From Natrononativus amylolyticus (GTDB taxonomy: Archaea; Halobacteriota; Halobacteria; Halobacteriales; Natrialbaceae), in the NCBI RefSeq assembly GCF_024362525.1, contig NZ_CP101458.1, forward strand, positions 1,984,001 through 2,048,000: a DNA stretch of 64,000 nucleotides. Direction: 5' to 3'. The stretch's first letter is position 1, and every line of letters begins with the position of its first letter. Both the position numbers and the translations under genes were made by a program. This document shows positions 42,587 through 50,515 of this stretch, piece by piece. The notes below the pieces were generated by a model, which saw nothing but the letters and a program-made list of their open reading frames with translations, was not told the DNA's origin and did no database searches.

Positions 42587-44341
42587 ATGACCGAGGACTT
42601 AAACTGGGCTATCGGGGGCGAGGCCGGCGACGGCATCGACTCCACGGGCAAGATCTTCGCCCAGGCACTCTCCCGAGCCGGACGACACGTCTTCACGTCG
42701 AAGGACTTCGCGTCGCGGATCCGCGGCGGCTACACCGCCTACAAGATCCGCACCTCCGTCGACCAGGTCCAGAGCGTCGTCGACCGGCTGGACATCCTGG
42801 TGGCGCTCACGCAGCGAACCATCGACGAGAACCTCGACGAACTGCACGACGGCAGCGCGATCATCTACGACGGCGAGCGTTCCTGGGAAGCCAACATTCC
42901 CGAGGAGGCGACCGCCGTCGACGTCCCCCTCAAATCCCTCGCCGAGGAGGCCGGCGGCGCGATCATGCGAAACACCGTCGCCCTCGGTGCGGCCTGCGAG
43001 ATCACCGGCTTCGACGTCGAGTACCTCGACGAATCGCTCGAGAAGCGCTTCGGCGGGAAGGGGTCGAAGATCGTCGAGAACAACCGCGAAGCCGCCCGCC
43101 TCGGTCAGGAGTACGTCCAGGAGAACTACGACGTCGACCTGGGCTACGACCTCGAGACGACCGACAACGACTACGTCCTGTTGAACGGCGACGAGGCGAT
43201 CGGCATGGGCGCCCTCGCCGCCGGCTGTCGGTTCTACGCCGGCTACCCGATCACGCCCGCGACGAACGTGATGGAGTACCTCACGGGACGGATCGAACGC
43301 TACGGCGGCCACGTCGTCCAGGCCGAAGACGAACTCTCCGCGATCAACATGGCCCTCGGCGCCGCCCGCGCCGGGGCGCGATCGATGACGGCCACCTCGG
43401 GGCCGGGCATCGACCTGATGGCCGAGACGTTCGGGCTGATCGCGACCAGCGAGACGCCGCTCGTGATCTGTGACGTGATGCGCTCCGGGCCGTCGACCGG
43501 GATGCCGACGAAACAGGAGCAGGGCGACCTCAACATGACGCTGTACGGCGGCCACGGCGAGGTTCCCCGGTTCGTCATCACCCCGACGACCATCTCGGAG
43601 TGTTTCTGGAAGACCGTCGAGGCGTTCAACTACGCCGAGAAGTACCAGACGCCCGTCTACCTGGTCGCCGACCTCGCGCTCGCGGTCACCGAACAGACGT
43701 TCCCGCCGGAGGCGTTCGACATGGACGCCGTCGAGATCGACCGCGGCAAACTCGTCGACGACGACACCGTCGACGAGTGGCTCGACGAGCAGGGACGGTT
43801 CCGCGCCCACGCGAACACCGACGACGGGATCAGCCCCCGCGCGATTCCGGGAACGATCGACGGCGCCCACATGAGCACCGGTCTCGAGCACGACGAACTC
43901 GGCCGTCGAACCGAGGAGACGGACGTGCGCGTCGAGCAGGTCGACAAGCGAAACCGCAAGGTAGAGACCGCCCAGGCCGAGGAGGACTGGGATTACCGCG
44001 AGTTCGGCAGCCCCGACGCGGAGAACCTCGTCATCTCCTGGGGGTCGAACGAGGGCGCGCTCGTCGAGGCGCTCGACTACCTCGAGGAGGAAGGTGTCGA
44101 CGTCCGCGTCGTCTCGGTCCCCTACATCTTCCCGCGACCCGACCTCACCGACGACGTCGAGGCCGCCGAGGACGTGATCGTCGTCGAGTGTAACGCAACC
44201 GGCCAGTTCGCCGACGTGCTCGAGCGCGACACGCTCACCCGACTCAAGCGGATCAACAAGTACACCGGCGTCCGTTTCAAGGCGGACGAACTCGCAGAGG
44301 CGATTCAGACGAAACTCACCGAGGAGGTGCCAGCACAATGA
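42587..44341 (+). CDS. korA: 2-oxoacid:ferredoxin oxidoreductase, alpha subunit (gamma-alpha fusion)
   Basis: 584 residues. The N-terminal 190 are the gamma domain (LNWAIGGEAGDGIDSTGKIF near 5, KDFASRIRGGYTAYKIRTS near 39), and from about 200 the alpha domain (DEAIGMGALAAGCRFYAGYP, then ITPATNVMEYL). QAEDELSAINMALGAARAGA near 245 is the thiamine-pyrophosphate-facing region. With the beta subunit it oxidatively decarboxylates a 2-oxoacid to acyl-CoA and reduces ferredoxin. The TAYKIR gamma type is the one I associate with 2-oxoglutarate in haloarchaea, though pyruvate is not excluded. Its stop overlaps the start of korB by four bases (ATGA). Confidence 0.88.
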   Translation: MTEDLNWAIGGEAGDGIDSTGKIFAQALSRAGRHVFTSKDFASRIRGGYTAYKIRTSVDQVQSVVDRLDILVALTQRTIDENLDELHDGSAIIYDGERSWEANIPEEATAVDVPLKSLAEEAGGAIMRNTVALGAACEITGFDVEYLDESLEKRFGGKGSKIVENNREAARLGQEYVQENYDVDLGYDLETTDNDYVLLNGDEAIGMGALAAGCRFYAGYPITPATNVMEYLTGRIERYGGHVVQAEDELSAINMALGAARAGARSMTATSGPGIDLMAETFGLIATSETPLVICDVMRSGPSTGMPTKQEQGDLNMTLYGGHGEVPRFVITPTTISECFWKTVEAFNYAEKYQTPVYLVADLALAVTEQTFPPEAFDMDAVEIDRGKLVDDDTVDEWLDEQGRFRAHANTDDGISPRAIPGTIDGAHMSTGLEHDELGRRTEETDVRVEQVDKRNRKVETAQAEEDWDYREFGSPDAENLVISWGSNEGALVEALDYLEEEGVDVRVVSVPYIFPRPDLTDDVEAAEDVIVVECNATGQFADVLERDTLTRLKRINKYTGVRFKADELAEAIQTKLTEEVPAQ

Positions 44342-45201
44342 GCTCAGAGGTTCGATTCACCGACTTCAAATCCGACAAGCAGCCGACGTGGTGTCCCGGA
44401 TGCGGCGACTTCGGGACGATGAACGGCATGATGAAAGCGCTAGCCAACACCGGCAACGACCCCGACAACACGTTCGTGGTCGCCGGAATCGGCTGTTCCG
44501 GAAAGATCGGGACCTACATGCACAGCTACGCCCTCCACGGGGTTCACGGCCGTGCGCTCCCGGTCGGACAGGGCGTCAAGATGGCCCGTCCCGACATCGA
44601 AGTGATGGTCGCCGGCGGCGACGGCGACGGCTACTCGATCGGCGCCGGCCACTTCGTCCACGCCGTCCGACGGAACGTCGACATGTCCTACGTCGTCATG
44701 GACAACCGCATCTACGGGCTGACGAAGGGCCAGGCCTCGCCGACCTCGAGATCCGATTTCGAGACCTCAACGACCCCCGAGGGACCGAAACAGCCCCCGG
44801 TCAACCCGCTCGCGCTCGCGCTCGCCTCCGGGGCGACGTTCATCGCCCAGTCGTTCGCCTCCGACGCGATGCGCCACGCCGAGATCGTCCAGGAAGCGAT
44901 CGAACACGACGGCTTCGGCTTCGTCAACGTCTTCAGCCCCTGCGTGACGTTCAACGACGTCGACACCTACGACTACTTCCGGGACACCCTGGTCGACTTA
45001 GAGGAGGAGGGTCACGACCGCCACGACTACGAGGCGGCCAAGGAGGTCATCCTCGACGCCGGAAAGGAGTACCAGGGCGTGATGTACCAGAACGAGAACT
45101 CGGTTCCCTATCACGAACAGCACGGCGTCACCGAGGATATGTCCGAGATTCCCGACGGCGCCCCCGAGGACGCGATGGACCTCGTCCGCGAGTTCTACTG
45201 A
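44338..45201 (+). CDS. korB: 2-oxoacid:ferredoxin oxidoreductase, beta subunit
   Basis: 287 residues. PTWCPGCGDFGTMNGMMKAL near 16-35 holds cysteines CPGC; GIGCSGKIGTYMHSYALHGV near 50-69 and VAGGDGDGYSIGAGHFVHAV near 90-109 contain the GDG...N thiamine-pyrophosphate motif (GDGDG with N in MDNRIYGLTKGQ near 121). There is no ferredoxin-like domain with two clusters, as usual for haloarchaeal KorB. It forms the active site together with korA. Translation is coupled to korA through the ATGA overlap. The last 7 bases overlap the end of the lipoprotein gene on the opposite strand. Confidence 0.9.
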   Translation: MSSEVRFTDFKSDKQPTWCPGCGDFGTMNGMMKALANTGNDPDNTFVVAGIGCSGKIGTYMHSYALHGVHGRALPVGQGVKMARPDIEVMVAGGDGDGYSIGAGHFVHAVRRNVDMSYVVMDNRIYGLTKGQASPTSRSDFETSTTPEGPKQPPVNPLALALASGATFIAQSFASDAMRHAEIVQEAIEHDGFGFVNVFSPCVTFNDVDTYDYFRDTLVDLEEEGHDRHDYEAAKEVILDAGKEYQGVMYQNENSVPYHEQHGVTEDMSEIPDGAPEDAMDLVREFY

Positions 45202-45953
45202 TCGCCGGTTTCGTTCCCTTCTTTCGTCGAATCGTCGTCTTCGACCGGCCGCACCTCGAGTTCGAATCCCCAGACGAACGTCGCGTCGGGGTCGTCCCGA
45301 ACGTTCCGCTCGTCGGTCGCGACCGCGACCTCGTTCTCGAAGCGGTAGGTCCCGGCCTCGAGATAGCCCGCCGTCCGGTAGTCGTCCCAGACCGCGTAGA
45401 CGTTCGTGATCGACTCGTCGGCGCTGAACTCCCGGCCCGCACAGCCGTAGCCGTCGTAAGCTCGCGGCTCGTCGGGGTCGACGTCTCGAGTCCACCGCTC
45501 GCCGTCGCGGCCGTCGGGGTCCGCGACGGCTTCTCGCTTGAGCACCAGTCCGCCGTCGACGCTCACGCCGTCGGCCCGGTCGAACAGGCTACACTGGCCC
45601 TCCTCGACGGAGAGCAGCCGCTCGTCGCCCGCGTTCGTCGTCGTCACGGCCACGCGCGCCGTCTCCTCAGGACCGATCCCCTCGATCAGGAGGTCGACGT
45701 CGATCACGAGGTCGTACTCCTCGGGAACGGCGTCGACGGTCGCGACCGAGACGGTGTGAGTCGGACGGTCGGGCTCTGTCGGGTCAGGGTCCGACTCCGT
45801 CGTCTCCGGGTCGTCACTCGCACCTTCGGCGTCGTCTACCGGTTCGGGCTCGAGTTCGTCGTCGGTCGTCGCGGGCGGGTCCGCAGACTCCGACTGGAGG
45901 CAGCCGGCCAGCGCCGTCGTGACGACGCCCGCGAGCACACCGCGTCTGTTCAT
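45195..45953 (-). CDS. Tat-exported lipoprotein, function unknown
   Basis: 252 residues. The start at 45953 gives MNRRGVLAGVVTTALAGCLQ, with twin arginine at 3-4 and lipobox Cys at 18. A 50-residue Asp/Glu/Pro/Thr-rich linker follows, then a beta-rich domain (SVATVDAVPEEYDLVIDVDL). Predicted to be anchored on the outside of the cell. Its C-terminal codons overlap the end of korB by 7 bases on the other strand, so the pair share a terminator region. No known domain recognised; the layout is like the lipoproteins at 40883 and 46895. Confidence 0.7.
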   Translation of the reverse strand: MNRRGVLAGVVTTALAGCLQSESADPPATTDDELEPEPVDDAEGASDDPETTESDPDPTEPDRPTHTVSVATVDAVPEEYDLVIDVDLLIEGIGPEETARVAVTTTNAGDERLLSVEEGQCSLFDRADGVSVDGGLVLKREAVADPDGRDGERWTRDVDPDEPRAYDGYGCAGREFSADESITNVYAVWDDYRTAGYLEAGTYRFENEVAVATDERNVRDDPDATFVWGFELEVRPVEDDDSTKEGNETGDQ

Positions 45954-46105
45954 ACTGCAATCGTATTCGACTCGACAATAAGTTTCGTGGTCGGTCAAAG
46001 GGCGATTTCACCTATCGTGGTTGCGGCTCCCGACGGTCGAACTCGGGCGGTACAATCCCTGACGGAGTCACGAGCTTTACCTGTCGGGCCGACGAACCAC
46101 CGGTC

Positions 46106-46885
46106 GTGTCCCTTACCGCGGACTATCACGTTCACACGAACTACTCCGACGGCCGCCCGCTCCCGGAGATGCTCTCCGCCGCCGCGGACGCGGGCCTCGA
46201 GGCGGTCGGCTTCGCCGATCACTGCAACGTCTCCGAGCGATCGCCGCTGGCGGCGACCAAGCGGGAACTGGGGTTCAACCTCGATCTGACCTACGAGCGG
46301 CGGCGGGCCGCACTCGAGGCGCTCGCCGCAGAGACCGGCTTGCGGCTCTACGACGCGGTGGAACTGGACTACGACCCGCGCGACGAGGCGGCGATCGAGG
46401 CGTTCCTCGAGGAAGCCGGATTCGAGTACGCCATCGGAAGCGTCCACGAGATGGACGGCACGGTGATCTTCGACCAGGACCACTTCGCGGCGAAGTCCGA
46501 GTCGGCGATCGTCGACCTGATCGACGACTACTACGCTCGACTCTGTGCGCTGATCGAATCGGAGCTGTTCGACGTCGTGGCTCACCTCGACGCGATCGAG
46601 CGCACGCCGGCGCTGCGAGGGTACACGACCGCCAACCACTGGCAAGCGGTGGCGGATGCGCTCGCCGCCTCGTCGACGCTTCCCGAGATCAACGCGGGCG
46701 CGATCGACGGCTACGGCGAGTACCACCCCGAGCCGGCGTTTCTCGAGGCGCTCCGCGCCGCGGACGTCTCGTTCGTTCCCGGAACGGATTCCCACCGGGG
46801 GCCGGAACTCGAGGCGCGAACGGCGGCGCTGGCGACGCGGTTCGGCGAGCTGGGACTCGAGCCGGCGGCGCCGCCGTCGCTGTAA
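46106..46885 (+). CDS. PHP-domain phosphoesterase, histidinol-phosphatase-like
   Basis: 259 residues. Starts MSLTADYHVHTNYSDGRPLP with the HxH metal site; FADHCNVSER near 36 has the Asp-His pair; GSVHEMDG near 112 and DVVAHLDAIERTP near 153 have further metal-binding His; VPGTDSHRG near 228 has the terminal Asp-His. These form the trinuclear metal centre of PHP proteins. The closest group is histidinol-phosphatase-like (HisK type), but a histidine gene cluster is not in sight, so other phosphate esters are possible. The GTG start at 46106 fits the family N-terminus. Confidence 0.82.
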   Translation: MSLTADYHVHTNYSDGRPLPEMLSAAADAGLEAVGFADHCNVSERSPLAATKRELGFNLDLTYERRRAALEALAAETGLRLYDAVELDYDPRDEAAIEAFLEEAGFEYAIGSVHEMDGTVIFDQDHFAAKSESAIVDLIDDYYARLCALIESELFDVVAHLDAIERTPALRGYTTANHWQAVADALAASSTLPEINAGAIDGYGEYHPEPAFLEALRAADVSFVPGTDSHRGPELEARTAALATRFGELGLEPAAPPSL

Positions 46886-46894
46886 CTGCCGCAG

Positions 46895-47548
46895 CTACGG
46901 CAGGCGTTCGACCGACTCCATCAGTAGCTCGACGTTGACACCCTCGTCGGCAAGCGGCTCCGGGTAGCCGCCGAGCAACACGACGAAGTCGTCGCCGTGA
47001 TCGAACGCGGTGAGCAACAGGACGACGTCGACGTCCTCGCCGTCGAACGTCGTGGTTCCGCGAAACCGATCGACCGAGCGGTCCGCGCCGAGAACCGGGA
47101 GCGCGATCGTCGCGGCGTACTCGAGGTCCCCGAGGTCGCCGTAGCCGCCGTCGAACTCCGACTGGAGCTCCGCCAGTAGCTCCTCGCTGTCGAGTTCTGC
47201 GAGCGGATTGTACGACGATCCCAGGATCTCCAGCGCCGGCATCGAGACGGCGGCGACCGTCGCCGCCTCCCGCGTCTCGCCCAGGAGTTCGACCTCCTTC
47301 TCGGAGACCGACAGCCAGTAGCTCGCCCGCACGTCGCGCTCGAGGCCGGCCTCGACGGTTTCCTCGTGAGTCTGTCGTTCGGCTACCGTCTCCTCGTATC
47401 CGGTTTCCGCGAGCGCCGCCTCGCTCGGAGCGACCCGCGTCGCGTCGAACTCGAGGGCGTTCCGTCCGAGCGCGAAGTCGAGACAGCCGGCCGAGAGCGC
47501 GAGAGCGCAGGCAGTTCCGCCTGCGAGAATACGTCTCCGGGTAGTCAT
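46895..47548 (-). CDS. Tat-exported lipoprotein, DUF6517 type
   Basis: 217 residues. MTTRRRILAGGTACALALSA followed by GC: twin arginine and lipobox Cys at 22. The mature domain starts LDFALGRNALEFDATRVAPS with AALAETGYEETVAERQTHEE, which I recognise from a haloarchaeal lipoprotein family called DUF6517. It is presumably held at the outer face of the membrane. It ends 9 bases from the end of the PHP gene on the opposite strand. Confidence 0.75.
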   Translation of the reverse strand: MTTRRRILAGGTACALALSAGCLDFALGRNALEFDATRVAPSEAALAETGYEETVAERQTHEETVEAGLERDVRASYWLSVSEKEVELLGETREAATVAAVSMPALEILGSSYNPLAELDSEELLAELQSEFDGGYGDLGDLEYAATIALPVLGADRSVDRFRGTTTFDGEDVDVVLLLTAFDHGDDFVVLLGGYPEPLADEGVNVELLMESVERLP

Positions 47549-47600
47549 ACCACGGGTGTCGGCGGGCCAGCGCCATATTCATTCCGGAGAATCAGTACAT

Positions 47601-47608
47601 CTTATAAG
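47601..47608 (+). promoter_or_regulatory. TATA box upstream of aminotransferase
   Basis: CTTATAAG lies about 67 bases before the ATG at 47672. Transcription would begin near 47630, leaving a leader of about 40 bases, unlike the leaderless starts elsewhere in the window. Confidence 0.5.
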
Positions 47609-47647
47609 ACAGTTTGTGGCGAACGGGCCCATACATCAAGAGTTATC

Positions 47648-47669
47648 GGGGGCTGTCCCCCCTAGTAGG
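47648..47669 (+). promoter_or_regulatory. two mutually exclusive small hairpins in the leader
   Basis: Directly before the start codon, GGGGG (47648-47652) can pair with CCCCC (47657-47661) over a CTGT loop, or CCCT (47660-47663) can pair with AGGG (47666-47669). Both use the same C-run, so only one can form. The second would hide the only purine-rich sequence (AGGG) in ribosome-binding position. A switch is possible but not shown. Confidence 0.35.
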
Positions 47670-47671
47670 GC

Positions 47672-48793
47672 ATGACGGAGTTTGCAGACCGCGTCGAGCA
47701 GGTGTCGATCAGCGGCATTCGCGAGGTGTTCGAAGCCGCCGGCGAGGACGCGATCAACCTCGGCATCGGGCAGCCGGACTTCCCCACGCCGGAGCACGCC
47801 CGCCGGGCCGCCGTCAACGCGGTGGAAGCGGGAAAAGCCGACGCCTACACCTCTAACAAGGGGATTCTCGAGCTCCGGGAGGCGATTTCGGCGAAGTACG
47901 ACCGGGACTACGGGCTCGCCGTCGACCCGGGCGATGCCATCGTCACTGCCGGCGGCAGCGAGGCGTTGCACTTGGCGCTCGAGGCCCACGTCGATCCCGG
48001 CGAGGAGGTGATCTTTCCCGATCCAGGGTTCGTCGCGTACGACGCGCTGACCCGGATCGCCGGCGGCACGCCGAAGCCCGTCGCCCTCCGCGACGATCTC
48101 ACCCTCGATCCCGCCGCCGTCGAGGAGGCCATCACCGACGACACCGCGGTTTTCATCGTCAACAGCCCCGGCAACCCCACCGGTGCGGTCCAGAGCGAGG
48201 ACGACGTCCGGGAGTTCGCCCGGATCGCCGACGAGCACGACGTGCTCTGTCTCTCAGACGAGGTGTACGAGCACATCGTCTTCGACGGCGTTCACCGCTC
48301 GCCGATGGAGTTTTCGAACACCGACAACGTCGTCGTCGTCAGCGCCTGCTCGAAGACGTACTCGATGACCGGCTGGCGGCTGGGCTGGATCGTCGGCTCC
48401 AACCGCCGGATCGAGCGGATGCTCCGCGTCCACCAGTACTGCCAGGCCTGCGCGAGCGCGCCGGCACAGTACGCCGCCGAGGCGGCCCTCTCGGGCCCCC
48501 AGGACGCCGTCTCCCAGATGGTCCAGGCGTTCGAGCGCCGCCGCGACACCGTCGTCGACGGCCTCGAGGACGCCGGACTCACGGTTCCGACCCCCCAGGG
48601 GGCGTTCTACGCGATGCCGGAGGTTCCCGAGGGCTGGTGCGACGAGGTGCTCGAGCGCGGCGTCGTCGTCGTCCCCGGCGAGGCCTTCGGCGAGAACGGC
48701 GCGGGGTACGCCCGCCTCTCCTACGCGACGGCGATGGACGAACTGAAGGAGGCCCTCGAGATCATCGACGACGCGACGGCGGCCGTTCGGTAG
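47672..48793 (+). CDS. PLP-dependent class I/II aminotransferase
   Basis: 373 residues. Motifs: INLGIGQPDFPTPEHARRAA near 28-47, TAGGSEALHLALEAHVDPG near 90, NSPGNPTGAVQ near 168, CLSDEVYEHIVF near 192, SACSKTYSMTGWRLGWIVG near 228 with the Schiff-base Lys. This is the AspC/aromatic aminotransferase branch. The exact amino donor is unknown. A TATA box and a short structured leader precede it, so control may differ from the other aminotransferase at 7125. Confidence 0.88.
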   Translation: MTEFADRVEQVSISGIREVFEAAGEDAINLGIGQPDFPTPEHARRAAVNAVEAGKADAYTSNKGILELREAISAKYDRDYGLAVDPGDAIVTAGGSEALHLALEAHVDPGEEVIFPDPGFVAYDALTRIAGGTPKPVALRDDLTLDPAAVEEAITDDTAVFIVNSPGNPTGAVQSEDDVREFARIADEHDVLCLSDEVYEHIVFDGVHRSPMEFSNTDNVVVVSACSKTYSMTGWRLGWIVGSNRRIERMLRVHQYCQACASAPAQYAAEAALSGPQDAVSQMVQAFERRRDTVVDGLEDAGLTVPTPQGAFYAMPEVPEGWCDEVLERGVVVVPGEAFGENGAGYARLSYATAMDELKEALEIIDDATAAVR

Positions 48794-49003
48794 CGACGAC
48801 CGCCGAAGTCGTCCCGAGACGGGCGTGACACGTGGCCCGATGTCCGACGGGCGAACCGAACGGATTTGTAACGCGTCGTCCAACCCTCACGAAATGAGAG
48901 CCGACTCGACGGCGACACCACCGACGGAGACACCGAGTGCCCGACTTCCCGCCGGCGTCGGAGCCGGGACGAACCGCGGTCGAAATCGCGGCGGTGTCCG
49001 GCG

Positions 49004-49228
49004 ATGACGGACGCGAGACGGTCGGTTCTCGAACTCCTCGAGGAAACCGACGTCGCCCTCCCGGTGGCCGTCCTGGACAACGAACTCGAGCCGCCCCACG
49101 CGACGGTTTCTCGCACCCTCACCGAACTCGAGCGGGACGGGCTCGTCGAACGGGACGAGCGGTACGAGGCGTTCTACCGAATCACCGACAGCGGGTGTGC
49201 GTACCTCGAGGAAGAGTCCGTGGATTGA
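49004..49228 (+). CDS. winged-helix transcriptional regulator, 74 aa
   Basis: 74 residues forming only the DNA-binding domain: RRSVLELLEETDVALPVAVL as helix 1-2, HATVSRTLTELERDGLVERD near 32-51 as recognition helix and start of the wing, and YRITDSGCAYLEEE at the end of the wing. The ArsR/MarR-like fold is common in haloarchaea. No dimerisation or ligand domain is attached. The regulated genes are not known. It lies alone between an aminotransferase and a cupin gene. Confidence 0.75.
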   Translation: MTDARRSVLELLEETDVALPVAVLDNELEPPHATVSRTLTELERDGLVERDERYEAFYRITDSGCAYLEEESVD

Positions 49229-49295
49229 CAGCGTCCGGTGGTGAAACGACACAGGACGACGCGATGGTGCTTCAAGGCGCGACCGTCCCGCGAGT

Positions 49296-49931
49296 TCACT
49301 CGCCCGTCGAACCGTCGCTCCCGTTTCGAACCGGAAGCGGTTCGTCGGGGATCCGGAGTCGCTTGAGCCGACCGATGCTCGAGAGCACCGCGACGAGGAG
49401 TTTCAGCCGAACGCCGTCCGACGGCGGGGCGATCATCAGGCCGTGGCGCTTCGCGACGAGGGCGAAGTACGGGAGGTTCAACCCGCTCTCTGGGTAGTCG
49501 CTGGCGCCGAGCGCGTGTTCGGAGACGACGAACTCCTTGAACTCGAGCCCGGGCGTCATGCTCACCGCGAGGACGGCGCTGTCGTCGCCGACGACCTCGT
49601 AACCGTGAGGGACGCCGGGAGCGATCGACTCGTTGTCACCCACCTCGAGGAGGCGGTCCTCGCCGTCGATGGTGGCCCGGATCGCCCCCCGGTTGACGGT
49701 GATCGTCTCCGTCTGCTCGGGGTGGGTGTGCTCGCCGACCTCGTGGCCCGCGTCGAGATGGAATTTCAGCGTGAGCGGTCCATTCGACGGATCGTCGGGT
49801 TCGTTGAGGAACTCGACGCGTTCACCGCGGACCGGGTGGCAGGTGATCGTCACGTCCCGCCCCCCTCGAGACTCGATCCACTGCTGGTCGTTGCCGCGCG
49901 GGACGGACCACGTCGTGCGGGTGGAATCCAT
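49296..49931 (-). CDS. cupin-domain protein
   Basis: 211 residues. A single cupin: PLTLKFHLDAGHEVGEHTHP near 52-71 with the metal ligands of motif 1 (G(X)5HXH with following Glu: EHTHPEQTE), and IAPGVPHGYEVVGDDSAVLA near 103-122 with the His of motif 2. The C-terminal 70 residues (HGLMIAPPSDGVRLKLLVAV onward) are hydrophobic and probably helical, an addition not usual in small cupins. The ligand is unknown. A strong TATA box lies 28 bases before the start. Confidence 0.82.
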   Translation of the reverse strand: MDSTRTTWSVPRGNDQQWIESRGGRDVTITCHPVRGERVEFLNEPDDPSNGPLTLKFHLDAGHEVGEHTHPEQTETITVNRGAIRATIDGEDRLLEVGDNESIAPGVPHGYEVVGDDSAVLAVSMTPGLEFKEFVVSEHALGASDYPESGLNLPYFALVAKRHGLMIAPPSDGVRLKLLVAVLSSIGRLKRLRIPDEPLPVRNGSDGSTGE

Positions 49932-49953
49932 GACCCCTGGACGTCATATCCGC

Positions 49954-49965
49954 TAATAAATATAT
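49954..49965 (-). promoter_or_regulatory. TATA box for the cupin gene
   Basis: On the minus strand ATATATTTATTA is centred about 28 bases before the cupin ATG at 49931. It is the strongest TATA-like element outside the low-GC island. Confidence 0.6.
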
Positions 49966-50113
49966 CTCGAGTACGTGACTATCGGGAGACCGTTATTACC
50001 GACGCGCGTTCGTGGTTCAGGCGGTGGCCCCGGAAACGCGACTCGCCCGCTATCGCCGCCGCGATCGGCCCGCTCGGGAAGCGAAACACGTCTCAGACCC
50101 GGCCCCACTCACG

Positions 50114-50422
50114 CTACCGCCCCGTTTCGTCGCGACCGGCCAGAATCTCCGCACAGAGCTCGTGGGCCGCCCCCAGGTGCTCGTCGGCTCGCTCGTCGCC
50201 GGTTTCGCCGGCCTCCTCGAGCAGGTGTCGAGCCTGACCGACCCGCTTTCTGACGGTGGCGTCGTCCAGGTCGTTCTCGGCCGCGTCACGGACGACGGCC
50301 TCGGCCTCGCCGAGCCAGCGGTTGGTCCGGTGGTCGATCGGTAGCGAGGCGGTGGCCTCGAGGTGGTCGTGGAGGGCGCGTACCTGCGCCTCGAGCGGGT
50401 CATCCGGACTATCAGCGGTCAT
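50114..50422 (-). CDS. small helical protein of haloarchaeal DUF7553 type
   Basis: 102 residues, acidic and mostly helical. Sequence blocks DPLEAQVRALHDHLEATASL near 9 and RWLGEAEAVVRDAAENDLDD near 35 form amphipathic helices with no membrane segment and no metal motif. The pattern is recognised as a small conserved haloarchaeal family with no assigned role. The start at 50422 diverges from the FAD oxidoreductase at 50516. Confidence 0.6.
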   Translation of the reverse strand: MTADSPDDPLEAQVRALHDHLEATASLPIDHRTNRWLGEAEAVVRDAAENDLDDATVRKRVGQARHLLEEAGETGDERADEHLGAAHELCAEILAGRDETGR

Positions 50423-50515
50423 ACCTCAGCTGTCGGTTTCCGAGAGCGTGGTCGTTTCGGTGGCGACTCCCGCCGCGTCGAAAACCTTCATACGCCGCCT
50501 CCCCCATGAGCAGGT

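Noticed and set aside
45250-45275. GAGTTCGAATCCCC resembling a tRNA T-arm
   Set aside because: It is inside the lipoprotein gene and explained by its codons; no acceptor stem can be drawn.
48825-49007. A 60-residue open frame between the aminotransferase and the winged-helix gene
   Set aside because: Composition (Thr, Arg, Pro, Gly) is like non-coding GC-rich DNA, it overlaps the winged-helix start, and it lacks any recognised motif.
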